Positions 40,953 through 50,901 of a DNA stretch of 64,000 bases are shown piece by piece. The position numbers and the translations under genes were made by a program. Location of the stretch: assembly GCF_900187225.1 (NCBI RefSeq), contig NZ_LT906436.1:2667501-2731500 (forward strand), in the 5' to 3' direction. How positions within the stretch are numbered: the stretch's first letter is position 1; the number at the start of each line of letters is the position of its first letter. The notes under the pieces were generated by a model. The model saw only the letters and a program-made list of their open reading frames with translations. It was not told the origin of the DNA and made no database searches. The stretch comes from Listeria monocytogenes. GTDB taxonomy: Bacteria; Bacillota; Bacilli; Lactobacillales; Listeriaceae.

Positions 40953-42467
40953 TTAGCTGTTAATATCAAACTTCTTTTGCCAACTATTTAATTGGCTGTA
41001 GCTAGACATTAACTGTGTGGTTACCTGTTTGAAAATCAGACGTAATTCCGCGTATTTAAGGACATTCTCGCTTGGATGATATACCGCTTTAATTGGCATT
41101 GTATGTTTTAGATTAAGATCCTTCAAAATCCCTAGTGATCGCATACCAATAATCGCTGCTCCTAAACTTGAGCCTTCTATCGTATGCGGAACACGTATCT
41201 CACGGTTCAAAATATCCGCCAGAAGTTTACACCAAGCATCGTGCGCTGAAATCCCGCCTGTGACATAAATAATATCATCTGGGGCCGAAACCACCTCATA
41301 AACTTCTGCAAGATTAAAAGCAACACCTTCCAAAATCGCTCGAATAAAATGGGCTTTTGTATGATTAATCGTCAGCCCAACAAAACCTCCTCGAATATCA
41401 TTAGTCCAAAATGGTGCACGCTCGCCTAACAAATATGGCTGGAATAAAAGACCCGCAGCGCCCGGAGGAACTTCCTCTATTTTTGCAATAAAGCTTGCGA
41501 AATCCCGCCTACTAATTTCAGCTTCAGAGCCAAATTGTTGCAAACCCCACTCAACTACTTTCCCACCATTATTCACTGCTCCACCTGCGATAAAGTATCC
41601 ATCACCAGCTCCATAACAAAACGTCCGGCCACGTGAATCTATTTGGAATTGGTCGGTAAGTTTACGCACTGCACCACTTGTTCCTACTGTAATCGTGACA
41701 TCATTTTGACCAGTCGCTTGAATACCAATATTAGCTAGCGCCCCGTCACTACCTCCTATAATGAATGGTAAATTTTCTGGGATTCCCATTAATTCAGCGT
41801 ATTCTTTTTTCACACCCGCTAATTGATATGTTTCTGGTACAACTTTCGGTAAGAAATCCGGGGTTAATTTTACAATTTCCATTGCTTCAAATTCCCAGTC
41901 GTGCTCCATAATGTTATATAGTCCAGTCCCCGATGCTAACGATTCATCCATCACCCAAACACCAAACAAGCGATACAAAATATACGATTTAATATCAACA
42001 AATTTTTCTGTACGTTTAAATAAAGTAGGCTTTTCCTCCTTCAACCAACAAATTTTGGCAAAGGGGCTCATAGGGTGTATCGGCGTTCCTGTGGCCTCAT
42101 ACAGTTGGAATAAGTAATTATCCCTTTTTACTTTTTCAAGCGTCTCACTGCTTCGTCCGTCCGCCCAAGTGATACATTCAGTCAAAAGCTCTCCATTACT
42201 TCCAACCATAATTAAACTATGCATCGCAGAACTAAACGAAATCCCCGCTAACTCCTCTGTATTAATATTTTTCATGACAGCTTGAATGGAAGTCAAAACG
42301 GCATCAAAAATTTCCGTGGGGCTCTCTTCCGCTTTCCCGGTTTCATCAGTTATTAGTTCATAATGCGTCGCCTGCCGGAAAATCACTTCTCCTCGTTGAT
42401 TAAAAAGTACTGCCTTTGTGCTTGAAGTTCCAATGTCTACGCCCATTATGTATGGTTTACTCGTCAA
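40953..42467 (-). CDS. FGGY-family carbohydrate kinase (gluconokinase-like)
   Basis: The 504-aa kinase has the phosphate-binding GVDIGTSSTKAVLFNQRGE at the N-terminus, catalytic Asp in WADGRS, the adenosine region YVTGGISAHDAWCKLLADILN and the C-terminal GSSLGAAIIGM. Closest in my reading are gluconokinases; xylulokinase activity cannot be excluded. I prefer the TTG at 42467, where GGGGTGA is 5 nt upstream; no ATG with a ribosome binding site exists in frame before GVDIG. No sugar transporter gene adjoins it. Confidence 0.87.
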   Translation of the reverse strand: MTSKPYIMGVDIGTSSTKAVLFNQRGEVIFRQATHYELITDETGKAEESPTEIFDAVLTSIQAVMKNINTEELAGISFSSAMHSLIMVGSNGELLTECITWADGRSSETLEKVKRDNYLFQLYEATGTPIHPMSPFAKICWLKEEKPTLFKRTEKFVDIKSYILYRLFGVWVMDESLASGTGLYNIMEHDWEFEAMEIVKLTPDFLPKVVPETYQLAGVKKEYAELMGIPENLPFIIGGSDGALANIGIQATGQNDVTITVGTSGAVRKLTDQFQIDSRGRTFCYGAGDGYFIAGGAVNNGGKVVEWGLQQFGSEAEISRRDFASFIAKIEEVPPGAAGLLFQPYLLGERAPFWTNDIRGGFVGLTINHTKAHFIRAILEGVAFNLAEVYEVVSAPDDIIYVTGGISAHDAWCKLLADILNREIRVPHTIEGSSLGAAIIGMRSLGILKDLNLKHTMPIKAVYHPSENVLKYAELRLIFKQVTTQLMSSYSQLNSWQKKFDINS

Positions 42468-42552
42468 ACAGCTCACCCCGCATTTTCGTTTCTTTTTATT
42501 ATACGTCAAATAGAAGAAAATTTGGGGCTGGGCTACTTAGCTTTTTTCTCCA

Positions 42553-42583
42553 AACAAAAAAAGCTAGAGAAATTCTCTAGCTT
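42553..42583 (-). terminator. Terminator after the GW/L,D-transpeptidase-like gene
   Basis: AAGCTAGAGAA and TTCTCTAGCTT form an 11-bp stem with the loop base A, overlapping the stop codon. TTTTTTT follows on the minus strand. Confidence 0.9.
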
Positions 42584-43520
42584 AGTTGATACCGTAAAAA
42601 GTTTTTATTCGGCTTTCTTCACCTAACACAATAAGTGTATTTTTATCCGCGAATTTTAGCACTTCTTTTGTATTGGCTTCACTTTGAGCGACGCAACCTA
42701 ATGTGTAATTGTATTTTGGTGAATCAACATGGTAAAACACAGCCGATCCCTTACCTTTTACACGTTTAGCGTTGTATTTCACTTCCATTCCGTATTTGTA
42801 CTGCGGAATCTTCATTTTTTCATCTGCAGAACTAGAGGAATTGCGTTCTTGCCAAGTATTATAAGCTTTGTCATTAGAATTAGAAATCCAATAACTTCTA
42901 TTAGTAATCGCTCTAAATGTCAGTTTTGTACCAGGGTTCCCCTTTTGTCCAAAAGCAATGCCTGTTCGGTAAACGCCAACTGGAGTTCCAGAACTTTTTT
43001 CAGAGAACTTTGGATCAAATCCCCATTTGCCGATATGACTGGTAAAATGACGAACTTCATACCAATTTCCAGCACTATTTTTTTGGAAAAAGTAGGTTGT
43101 TGCGGTAGTGCTTTTTGGTTTTGTGGTGATAATTGCTTTTTTGCTGTTCCAAAGTGCTGGAACGGCGTCAGCAATTGTTGGTTTACCAATATTTGTAAAG
43201 GCACGTGAGTCAATCCAGCCGATTGTAGTATTCCCTAACTTGCAATAGTACCATTTAGCTCTTGCTGTTTTTCCTTCGCGCGTAATAATCAACGTCTTCT
43301 TGTCGTATTTCTTAGCTGAACCGAGGTACTTAACACTACTACTCGTTTTGTACATTTTGCTATTAATACCATCATTTCGTTTTGACTGATTTACTACCCC
43401 TTTTAGATTAACTGCTTTGTCATAAATGATTTTTTCGTAGGATGCTGCTTCGGCGTTAAAGGAGTGACCAAGTAGGCTAACCATTAAAACAACAATTAAA
43501 CCGCTTAATAACTTCTTCAT
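42582..43520 (-). CDS. Secreted GW-module protein with L,D-transpeptidase-like domain
   Basis: The 312-aa product has a signal peptide (about 1-25, cleavage after AEA). One GW module follows (about 35-115, ending TTIGWIDSRAF), which in Listeria binds lipoteichoic acid. The C-terminal domain (about 140-305) has GVYRTG and GSAVFYHVDSPKYNYTLGCV, with His and Cys placed as in YkuD-type L,D-transpeptidases. It may remodel or recognise peptidoglycan at the surface. AAGGAGCG precedes the start. It follows the LPXTG gene by 42 bp, so co-transcription is likely. Confidence 0.85.
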   Translation of the reverse strand: MKKLLSGLIVVLMVSLLGHSFNAEAASYEKIIYDKAVNLKGVVNQSKRNDGINSKMYKTSSSVKYLGSAKKYDKKTLIITREGKTARAKWYYCKLGNTTIGWIDSRAFTNIGKPTIADAVPALWNSKKAIITTKPKSTTATTYFFQKNSAGNWYEVRHFTSHIGKWGFDPKFSEKSSGTPVGVYRTGIAFGQKGNPGTKLTFRAITNRSYWISNSNDKAYNTWQERNSSSSADEKMKIPQYKYGMEVKYNAKRVKGKGSAVFYHVDSPKYNYTLGCVAQSEANTKEVLKFADKNTLIVLGEESRIKTFYGIN

Positions 43521-43562
43521 TATTCGCTCCTTATTTTTGAGTTATTCCCTATAGCAATTAGT

Positions 43563-44510
43563 TTATTTTTTACGTTTCCTAAGTAATAACACTGCCACAA
43601 GAATAACTATAACACCCGCTACCACGAAAATCCATTCTGTACCTTTGTCACCTGTGCTTGGCAAATCTGTTTTGTCGTCTTTTGTAACTTTTGTAACATC
43701 AGTAGGTTTTGTTGTTGCGCTTTTGACCGCATTCTTTGTTTCGATTTTCTTCACTTTATCTGGAGCTGTTACGACTGCCTCATTTTGTTTTTTCGCTGGG
43801 ACTTGATAGGTTACTTCTTCACTATAATTACCCGATTCATCAAAAGCATATGCAGTAATTTGTTTTGGTGTTGTCGCCCATTCTGCATAAAAATAACCAT
43901 CTTTATCCGCAGTTGTTGTTCCTTCTCCAAAGTTTTCATCTGCCGGAGAACTCATATATACACTGGCGAATGGTTTTGTTTTACCCGTGAAAATTTTTGT
44001 TTCTAAATCAAAATTCATATCTGTAATAGTTAGTTGGGCCGTTTTTTCTTTGACTAAGTAATTGAGTTTGACTGCTGTTGTTTTGCCGTCTTCATTATCT
44101 CCCAGGAGCGTGACTTCTTGGATACCTGTTTGTGCAGTACTTAGTTTAGAATTGGCTGCTAAGCGATAATTGGTTAGTTTTGTATCGGTGTAATCAGTTA
44201 ATGTTGCGGTGAAATCTTTGAGATCAATCTTACTATTTTGTTCATACGAGTAAACTTCTTGAGAATCGGTAATATCTATCGTTGTTTGGACTTTGCTTTT
44301 TTGCGGTGGTGTTACGGTCGTGTCTTTTGTCGGTTCTGCTGGTTCTGTCTTTTCTTCAGTAATTATGTTTTCAGTAGTATCCGTTGTTTTTTCTTCTGTA
44401 GGCGTTGAGTTGTTACCATTTTCATTTGTTTCAGCGCTTGCTGCCAATGAGAATGGAATGATTAGACAAGTCACTAATGCAGTGAGTATTAGCCCGTGGA
44501 ATTTTTTCAT
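43563..44510 (-). CDS. LPXTG cell-wall-anchored surface protein
   Basis: This 315-aa sortase A substrate has a signal peptide (about 1-26), a low-complexity Thr/Glu/Pro region (27-75) and a bacterial-Ig-like part with YKLNYLVK-type and [25 protein letters not shown] segments. The C-terminal signal is LPSTG, a hydrophobic helix and the tail RKRKK. I use ATG 44510 with AAAGGGG 9 nt upstream; the longer frame to 44570 runs through it. No catalytic domain is visible, so an adhesive or structural role is the likeliest. Confidence 0.92.
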
Positions 44511-44611
44511 AATAAATTCCCCTTTCATTTTGCTTAGTTTAATCATAAGCAGAAATATGGTGAAAGTCAATTTTAAATTACAATATTGTTACAAATATTA
44601 AAACTACGATA

Positions 44612-44642
44612 CAAAAAACTTGCTAAGCATGTACTTAGCAAG
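44612..44642 (-). terminator. Terminator after cydD
   Basis: CTTGCTAAG (44619-44627) and CTTAGCAAG (44634-44642) form a perfect 9-bp stem, followed by TTTTTTG on the minus strand. It closes the cydABCD operon. Confidence 0.92.
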
Positions 44643-44650
44643 CCTTAATT

Positions 44651-46393
44651 TTATAATTCAATCGGGCGGTCTAGTTGATAAAGTCGTTTATAGCGTGGTT
44701 CTTCTGCCATTAATTCAGCATGAGGCCCTTCCATTAACGTTTTTCCCTCTTCTAAAAATAAGACACGGTCCATTTTTTCTGCACCAACTAAATGATGTGT
44801 TACCCATATGAGCGACTTATCTGCTAACGTTTCAAAAATAGTCGCTAGTAAATCACGTTCTGTAATCGGGTCCAGACCAACTGTTGGTTCGTCTAAAATA
44901 ACAATTGGTGTATTTTGCAGTAAAATTCGAGCTAAGGCGATACGGCCACGCTCACCACCTGAAAAACGTTCACCCATCTCACTCATTTGTGTATGGTAGC
45001 CATCTGGCATACTCATGATAAAATCGTGTAGTTGTACTTTTTTCGCCGCCTCATATACTTCTTCATCCGATGCATCTTGATTTCCTAGGCGGATGTTATT
45101 TAAAACAGTTGTACTGAAAAGGTGCGCTTTTTGATTTAGCATGGAGGTTAATTCAGGAATTTGTGGTCGTAATTTTTCAACTTCAACGTCGTTCATAGTT
45201 ACTTTTCCAGCAGTCGGAAGTAGCGCTCCTTGAACTAATTTAAGAAAAGTCGATTTCCCTGTTCCGCTCCGTCCGATAATCGCCACTTTTTCACCTTGTT
45301 GCAATGTGAAGTCAAAACCGTTTAAGATTTCTGGTGACTTTTCATCGTACGCGAAAGTTAGATTTTCTGCTTTTAAAACAACATTTTCTGTGTTGATTCG
45401 CTCTATTTCTTTCGTTTCTTCTTCAAAAGTTGGTAGCGCCGGATCTTCTATTTTGTCTAAACGAGCAAGCGAGTCTTGGTATAACGATTTGTCACTGATA
45501 GCACTTGAAACCGGCACAAATGCTTCTGCTAGTGCCATTATTGCTAAAACGAATGCAGCTATCATCGTGCCAGAAAACGCACCATCACGTGACTCCGCTG
45601 TGCTCCAATAAACCATGACGATCACCATAAAGCCAACGACTAACTGGCTAAAGAAATCGCGCCAATTGACAAAATGGAACTGTTTATTTTCAGTTCGAAG
45701 CATATCTGCCTCGTCTTTTTCGTAGTTTGAAATAAAAGTTTTTTCACGTCCGCTAAATTTCCAATCGCTAATACCAAACACTGCATCGGTAAATTTTTGA
45801 TATAGACTATTTCGCCCTTGTTTTAAATAAGCGTTCTTTCCGCGAGCATATAAAAGCGAAACCCATGGTAAAACAAGCACAAGGAGGCCAATCAAAAGTA
45901 CAAAGAGCGCAGCAAATGGAATTGAAAATGCTCCAAGCGCGATAACTACTCCAGCGTAAAGCACGAGACTAACAATTGCCGGCAGCATCGTAGTTAAATA
46001 GAAATTTTGTAGATGTTCAATATCACCAGCCAAAAGACCAAGGATATCGCCAGTTTTATAGCGCGATTTTAGTAGTAATGCCTGCGGTTCGAGTAAACGA
46101 TATAAGCGAACACGCATTTTTTCGAGAATTCTAAGGACAAGTGAGTGGCTCGAAAGCCGTTCCACATAGCGAGAAACGGAGCGCATAATACCAAATGCAC
46201 GAACGCCAACAGTCGAAATGTAAACAGCCATGATAGATTCAGGCATCAAGGACGATTTTGAAATCAAATGACCCGATGTGAACATGAGTGCCCCAGCTGA
46301 TGCAAAAGTTAGTGTTCCAAGGAAGATGACAAGTAAAAACAAGCCGCGGTTTTCTTTAATATATGGGATAATCCAGCTACTTTTCCGCATCAC
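44651..46393 (-). CDS. cydD: CydD, heterodimeric ABC exporter needed for cytochrome bd assembly
   Basis: The 580-aa half-transporter has six N-terminal membrane helices (about 15-300) and a nucleotide-binding domain with Walker A GRSGTGKST, signature FSGGERGRIALARI, Walker B IVILDEPTVGLD and the switch His in THHLVG. With CydC it exports thiol compounds (cysteine/glutathione in E. coli), or as later proposed handles haem, so that cytochrome bd matures. It overlaps cydC by 4 nt and is the last gene of cydABCD. Confidence 0.94.
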   Translation of the reverse strand: MMRKSSWIIPYIKENRGLFLLVIFLGTLTFASAGALMFTSGHLISKSSLMPESIMAVYISTVGVRAFGIMRSVSRYVERLSSHSLVLRILEKMRVRLYRLLEPQALLLKSRYKTGDILGLLAGDIEHLQNFYLTTMLPAIVSLVLYAGVVIALGAFSIPFAALFVLLIGLLVLVLPWVSLLYARGKNAYLKQGRNSLYQKFTDAVFGISDWKFSGREKTFISNYEKDEADMLRTENKQFHFVNWRDFFSQLVVGFMVIVMVYWSTAESRDGAFSGTMIAAFVLAIMALAEAFVPVSSAISDKSLYQDSLARLDKIEDPALPTFEEETKEIERINTENVVLKAENLTFAYDEKSPEILNGFDFTLQQGEKVAIIGRSGTGKSTFLKLVQGALLPTAGKVTMNDVEVEKLRPQIPELTSMLNQKAHLFSTTVLNNIRLGNQDASDEEVYEAAKKVQLHDFIMSMPDGYHTQMSEMGERFSGGERGRIALARILLQNTPIVILDEPTVGLDPITERDLLATIFETLADKSLIWVTHHLVGAEKMDRVLFLEEGKTLMEGPHAELMAEEPRYKRLYQLDRPIEL

Positions 46394-48114
46394 ACTTCCT
46401 CCAATTGGGCTTTGACTAAATTGTAATAGAAACCTTTACGCGAAAGTAATTCTTCGTGAGTTCCAGTTTCGACTACAGCCCCGTGATCTAAAACAATAAT
46501 TCGGTCCATTTCGAGCATCCAGTGCAAGCGATGCGTCGCGAAAAAGACTAATCGATTTTCAAATAAATCTAGCATTGGTTTTTTTAACTCATATTCCGTT
46601 TCAATATCTAAGTGCGCTGTTGGTTCATCCATTAACACAACAGGACGATCCGTTAAGAATGCGCGAGCAAGCGCCACACGCTGTTCTTGTCCGCCACTAA
46701 GCATCCGCCCAGCTTCTCCGACAAGCGTTTCATAACCGTCTTCTAATCCAGCTACAAGTTTGTTTAAACCTGCTGATTCTGCCGCTTTTTTCATTTCGTC
46801 TTCTGTAGAATTAGGGTGGTAAAAGCGAATATTTCCAGCAATTGTATCATGGAAAAGGTATGGATGTTGCGGAATGTAAGTGACTTGGGTTTGCCAATCA
46901 GTCGAAGCAAGCGACGCACCACTTTTACCGTTCCAATGAAACTCTCCAGAAGTTGGGGTCAAAAAGCCACTCAAAACGTCAATCAACGTGGATTTCCCAG
47001 CACCCGTCGCACCAATAATCCCAATTTTTTCAAATCCTTTTACCGTAAAACTGGCTTTATGAAGCGAATCAGCATCATCTGCACCATGTTTTACGGTAAT
47101 ATTTTCAAACGAAAATTCCGTATTTTCAGCGAAAGTTGTTAAAGGTAATGCGTCCATTTCTGGCTTTTCTGCTTTGGCTTGGTCAATAATCCCTTGAATA
47201 ACTCGACCAGCTTCTTGTCCGTCAAGTGTGGCATGGTAATCCGAGCCAACCTCACGAACTGGTAAAAAGTATTCTGGCGCAAGAATTAGGACACTGAGCG
47301 CAATTGGCAAGTTCATATTACCGTCAATGAGACCAAGACCTAAGAATAACGCAACGAGCGCAATCGATAGCATTGTAAAGAAGTCGAGCGCGAAAGACGA
47401 CATAAATGCCACACGTAATGTTTTCATTGTAGCTTTACGGTAGCGTGAACTAACCGAAGCGATTTTCCCTTCATGGTCATGGCTTAAGCCTAAATATTTC
47501 AATGTTTCTAGACCCTTTAGCGAATCTACAAAGTGGTTAGAGAGCACTCGATACGTTTCAAATTGCGAATCAGCTTGTTTTTTCGCGGCTAATCCTAGAA
47601 TAATCATAAATACAATTAAAATTGGCAAAGTAATCATCAAAATAAAAGCAGAAGTCCAGTCTTGAAAAGCAATATAAACCCAAATCATCGCTGGAATAAT
47701 AGCCATATTCATCATTTTAGGTAAGAACAGCTCCAAGTAATTTCGGAAATCTGCTACACCTTCCATAACCATTGTGACCACTTTCCCAGTTCCTTCCGCA
47801 CGAGCAAAACGTGGTCCAAGCGCAAACAGGCTATCAAGCAACTCTTCCCGCATCGTTTTCGCTAGTTTCGCAGCATAGCGGTAAACGATTTGTTTTTTCC
47901 ATACGTTTAAAAAGTGACGCAAGAAATAGGCCCCCGCGAAGAGACCTATTTGTATTGTGACTGATTGAAATGGATGCTCGTGAAATAAATCAGTAATTGC
48001 ACGAGCTAAAGTTATCGCCATCACGATAATCGCAGCACCTTGAACAAGCGTGAAAACTGCGAGAATCATCATTATTTGTTTAATTCCTTTGTAGTTCCTT
48101 AAATCTTTTCCCAT
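46390..48114 (-). CDS. cydC: CydC, heterodimeric ABC exporter needed for cytochrome bd assembly
   Basis: The 574-aa half-transporter has a membrane domain (about 15-310) and an ATPase domain with GATGAGKST, LSGGQEQRVALARA, VVLMDEPTAHLD and THRLHW. It is the partner of CydD. The start codon overlaps the cydB stop region, and the operon order A-B-C-D matches Bacillus. The assignment of C versus D rests on gene order. Confidence 0.94.
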   Translation of the reverse strand: MGKDLRNYKGIKQIMMILAVFTLVQGAAIIVMAITLARAITDLFHEHPFQSVTIQIGLFAGAYFLRHFLNVWKKQIVYRYAAKLAKTMREELLDSLFALGPRFARAEGTGKVVTMVMEGVADFRNYLELFLPKMMNMAIIPAMIWVYIAFQDWTSAFILMITLPILIVFMIILGLAAKKQADSQFETYRVLSNHFVDSLKGLETLKYLGLSHDHEGKIASVSSRYRKATMKTLRVAFMSSFALDFFTMLSIALVALFLGLGLIDGNMNLPIALSVLILAPEYFLPVREVGSDYHATLDGQEAGRVIQGIIDQAKAEKPEMDALPLTTFAENTEFSFENITVKHGADDADSLHKASFTVKGFEKIGIIGATGAGKSTLIDVLSGFLTPTSGEFHWNGKSGASLASTDWQTQVTYIPQHPYLFHDTIAGNIRFYHPNSTEDEMKKAAESAGLNKLVAGLEDGYETLVGEAGRMLSGGQEQRVALARAFLTDRPVVLMDEPTAHLDIETEYELKKPMLDLFENRLVFFATHRLHWMLEMDRIIVLDHGAVVETGTHEELLSRKGFYYNLVKAQLEEV

Positions 48115-49136
48115 TAATACGTCATTTTCTCCTTACTAGAAACGCGCTTACGGAAAACATAGTAGCTCCAAATTTGGTAACCAAGAACAAACGGCAATAG
48201 CGTAACGGCAACTATCGTCATCACACTAAGCGAATATTGTCCGGAAGCTGCATTTTCTATAGTTAAATCAAACGCACTGTTGATAGAACTGATCATTACT
48301 CGTGGGAATAGCGACACGAAAATCGTAGCAATCGTGAAGACAATTCCAAGTCCGCCGAATGTAAATGCTAAAATATCACGATCTTTCCAAATAAACAGGG
48401 CAGATAGCACGTACATTACGACTACAATTCCAATCATTAGTGGTACAAGTACAGGTCTAACTTGGAACATATCTGTATTGAAATAAGCAAGTACAACAAA
48501 AATTACTAGAGCTGGTACAGTAATAAACCAAACACGTTTGGCCATACGACGAGCGCGATCTTGAATATCTTCTTCTGTACGCAACGTGATAAATAGTAAC
48601 CCGTGAAGTAGGCACATGAGCGTAATCGTTACACCGCCCCATACGGAGAATACTGTAATGTAATCAAAGAACCCAGCATACATATCCATATCACTATTAA
48701 TCGGCATACCTTGAATCAAACTAGCAAATAATACACCAAATAAGAATGGAGGTAAAATACTACCGAAGAAAATAACCCAATCCCATGTCTTAATCCAAAG
48801 CGGTGAATCCTTTTGACCACGGAATTCAAAAGAAACACCACGGCCAATTAGCGCAAGTAATAAGAATACTAGCGGAATATAATAACCACTAAACATTGTT
48901 GCATACCAGTTTGGGAAAGCCGCGAAAATCGCGCCCCCTGCAGTTAGTAACCATACTTCATTTGCATCCCAGAACGGTCCAATCGTATTAACGAGTACGC
49001 GGCGTTCCAGTGCATTTCTAGCCATAAATCTTGTAGACATCCCAACACCAAAGTCAAAACCTTCAAGGAAGAAGAATCCAATGAATAAGATGGCGATTAA
49101 TAGAAACCATAACTCATTTAGTGACAAAGCTTTCAT
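48114..49136 (-). CDS. cydB: CydB, cytochrome bd oxidase subunit II
   Basis: The 340-aa subunit has about eight to nine membrane helices and the N-terminal signature FFLEGFDFGVGM, then ANEVWLLTAGGAIFAAFPNWYA and GRGVSFEFRGQ. With CydA it makes the quinol oxidase that reduces oxygen at low tension. The reading frame overlaps the last 23 nt of cydA. The ATG at 49136 directly abuts AAGGGGG, so a TTG four codons in (8 nt from it) is an alternative start. Confidence 0.94.
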   Translation of the reverse strand: MKALSLNELWFLLIAILFIGFFFLEGFDFGVGMSTRFMARNALERRVLVNTIGPFWDANEVWLLTAGGAIFAAFPNWYATMFSGYYIPLVFLLLALIGRGVSFEFRGQKDSPLWIKTWDWVIFFGSILPPFLFGVLFASLIQGMPINSDMDMYAGFFDYITVFSVWGGVTITLMCLLHGLLFITLRTEEDIQDRARRMAKRVWFITVPALVIFVVLAYFNTDMFQVRPVLVPLMIGIVVVMYVLSALFIWKDRDILAFTFGGLGIVFTIATIFVSLFPRVMISSINSAFDLTIENAASGQYSLSVMTIVAVTLLPFVLGYQIWSYYVFRKRVSSKEKMTY

Positions 49137-50520
49137 CCCCCTTATCAAATGGATCTACGGAAATCTCTGCTTTTTCTGGTTTGTGTCCGTCTGGCCCTTT
49201 TTTAATTTCACGTATAAACAAGTAAACCAATAGAATGGCTAAAATCGTATAAATTGTCGAGAATGCAATTATCGAGAATAAAATTTGTCCTGATGAAACG
49301 TTCGGCGATACGGCATCAGCGGTTTTCATGTAACCGAAGACTACCCATGGTTGTCGCCCTATTTCTGTCATAATCCAACCCATGGAGTTCGCTAGGAACG
49401 GGAAGCCAATCATTGGAATCATGAAACGTAAATACCATTTTGCATTAACGAGTTTTTTCTTCCAAGCAAGTACGATACCGATTAACGCAAATAAAATCAT
49501 TAACATACCTGCGCCAACCATGATACGGAAGCTCCAAAATGCTGTTTTAACTGGTGGGATGTAGTCACCTTCACCATATTTTTCTTCATATTGTTTTTGC
49601 AGTGTATTCATACCTTCCACGCTACCAGTTAATGTTCCGTAAGATAAGAAACTTAGCGCGTATGGGACATTGACTTCCCATTCGTTTTTCTTCTCTTCTG
49701 GGTTGATTTTGGCAATCATCGTCCACGGAGCTGGGTCGGCTGTATCTTCCCATATCCCTTCCGTTGCTGCCATTTTCATTGGTTGTGTTTTAACCAAATA
49801 TTGTGCTTGTGAGTGACCACTGAAAGCCACACCAAAGCCACCAATTACCGCCATGACCATTGCAATTTGGAATGATCGTTTAAAGAAGGCGACATCTTGT
49901 TTCTTGAGCATCTTATACGCACTGACACCAGCGATGAAAAAGGCCCCAGTGGCAAATGCCCCAAATATAACGTGCGGGAATTCCACAAGTAGTTGTCCGT
50001 TAGTAATGAGTTGCAAGAAGTCATTCATTTCTGCACGTCCGTTCTTAAATTCAAAACCAACCGGATGTTGCATAAATGAGTTCGCTGCTAAAATCCAGAA
50101 ACTAGACATAATTGTTCCGATTGAAACAAGCCAAATACATGCTAAATGAAGCTTTTTGCTAAGTTTGTCCCAACCAAAAATCCAAAGTCCGATAAACGTA
50201 GATTCCATAAAGAATGCAAGTAACGCTTCGATTGCAAGTGGTGCTCCGAATACGTCCCCAACAAATCTTGAGTAATCCGACCAGTTCATCCCAAACTGGA
50301 ATTCTTGAATAATACCGGTTACGACACCGACCGCGAAGTTAATAAGGAAAATGTGTCCCCAAAACTTCGACATTTTTTTGTAAATTTCTTTCCCCTTCAC
50401 GACATACAACGTTTCCATAAGAGCAACCATAAATACAAGTCCAATTGAAAGTGGTACAAATAAGAAATGGAAAATCGTTGTTGATGCGAATTGAAAACGG
50501 GCTAAAAATAGTTTATCCAC
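49114..50520 (-). CDS. cydA: CydA, cytochrome bd oxidase subunit I
   Basis: The 468-aa subunit carries the haem groups. Visible features are LARFQFASTTIFHFLFVPLSIGL with the N-terminal haem-ligand His, MNWSDYSRFVGDVFGAPLAIEALLAFF, FSGHSQAQYL and GRQPWVVFG; the quinol-binding loop is the short Gram-positive form. It oxidises menaquinol and reduces oxygen without pumping protons. GGAGGAG precedes the start. It heads cydABCD; a Rex-like box lies about 280 bp upstream. Confidence 0.96.
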   Translation of the reverse strand: MDKLFLARFQFASTTIFHFLFVPLSIGLVFMVALMETLYVVKGKEIYKKMSKFWGHIFLINFAVGVVTGIIQEFQFGMNWSDYSRFVGDVFGAPLAIEALLAFFMESTFIGLWIFGWDKLSKKLHLACIWLVSIGTIMSSFWILAANSFMQHPVGFEFKNGRAEMNDFLQLITNGQLLVEFPHVIFGAFATGAFFIAGVSAYKMLKKQDVAFFKRSFQIAMVMAVIGGFGVAFSGHSQAQYLVKTQPMKMAATEGIWEDTADPAPWTMIAKINPEEKKNEWEVNVPYALSFLSYGTLTGSVEGMNTLQKQYEEKYGEGDYIPPVKTAFWSFRIMVGAGMLMILFALIGIVLAWKKKLVNAKWYLRFMIPMIGFPFLANSMGWIMTEIGRQPWVVFGYMKTADAVSPNVSSGQILFSIIAFSTIYTILAILLVYLFIREIKKGPDGHKPEKAEISVDPFDKGDESFVTK

Positions 50521-50901
50521 CCTTTTCTCCTCCTTTTTAAGCTAAAAATTACTGTTTCGTTCCCTGATTTGTGCTTCTCTCTTAAAAATCATGTGAAAAA
50601 TCGCCCAAAGTGACGTGTTCAGTTGCTCTGTAATTCACAAAGCATAATAAAATAATATGTAATCCTTATTTTCCACAGATTTAGGAACTAGTTAAGAAAG
50701 ATTTTTACTTTATAATGAGTTCTATCTGGAGTATATTTTATCCTATTTTGCGACAAATTTATTTAGTACTTTCGATGTTATTTTGTTTTAGTTAGATTGT
50801 GATAAATTTCGCAATTATTATCTGGCTGTAAATGTTGGTAAGGCTTATTGCTTTTTATTTCACAATGAAAAATATAAAAGTATGATTTCTTACAATAAGC
50901 A
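50521..50901. other. Long AT-rich cyd upstream region
   Basis: This 380-bp gene-free stretch lies upstream of cydA. It holds the Rex-like site at 50797-50814 and several isolated half-sites (TTCACAA near 50632-50639, TTTCACAA near 50856-50864). I could not fix the promoter, and I see no ORF. Its length suggests several regulators act here. Confidence 0.5.
50797..50814. promoter_or_regulatory. Rex-like redox operator upstream of cydA
   Basis: TTGTGATAAATTTCGCAA matches the Rex pattern TTGTGA-N6-TCACAA with one mismatch (G for A). Rex represses cyd and fermentation genes at high NAD+/NADH in related bacteria. Its distance from cydA is larger than usual. Confidence 0.55.
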
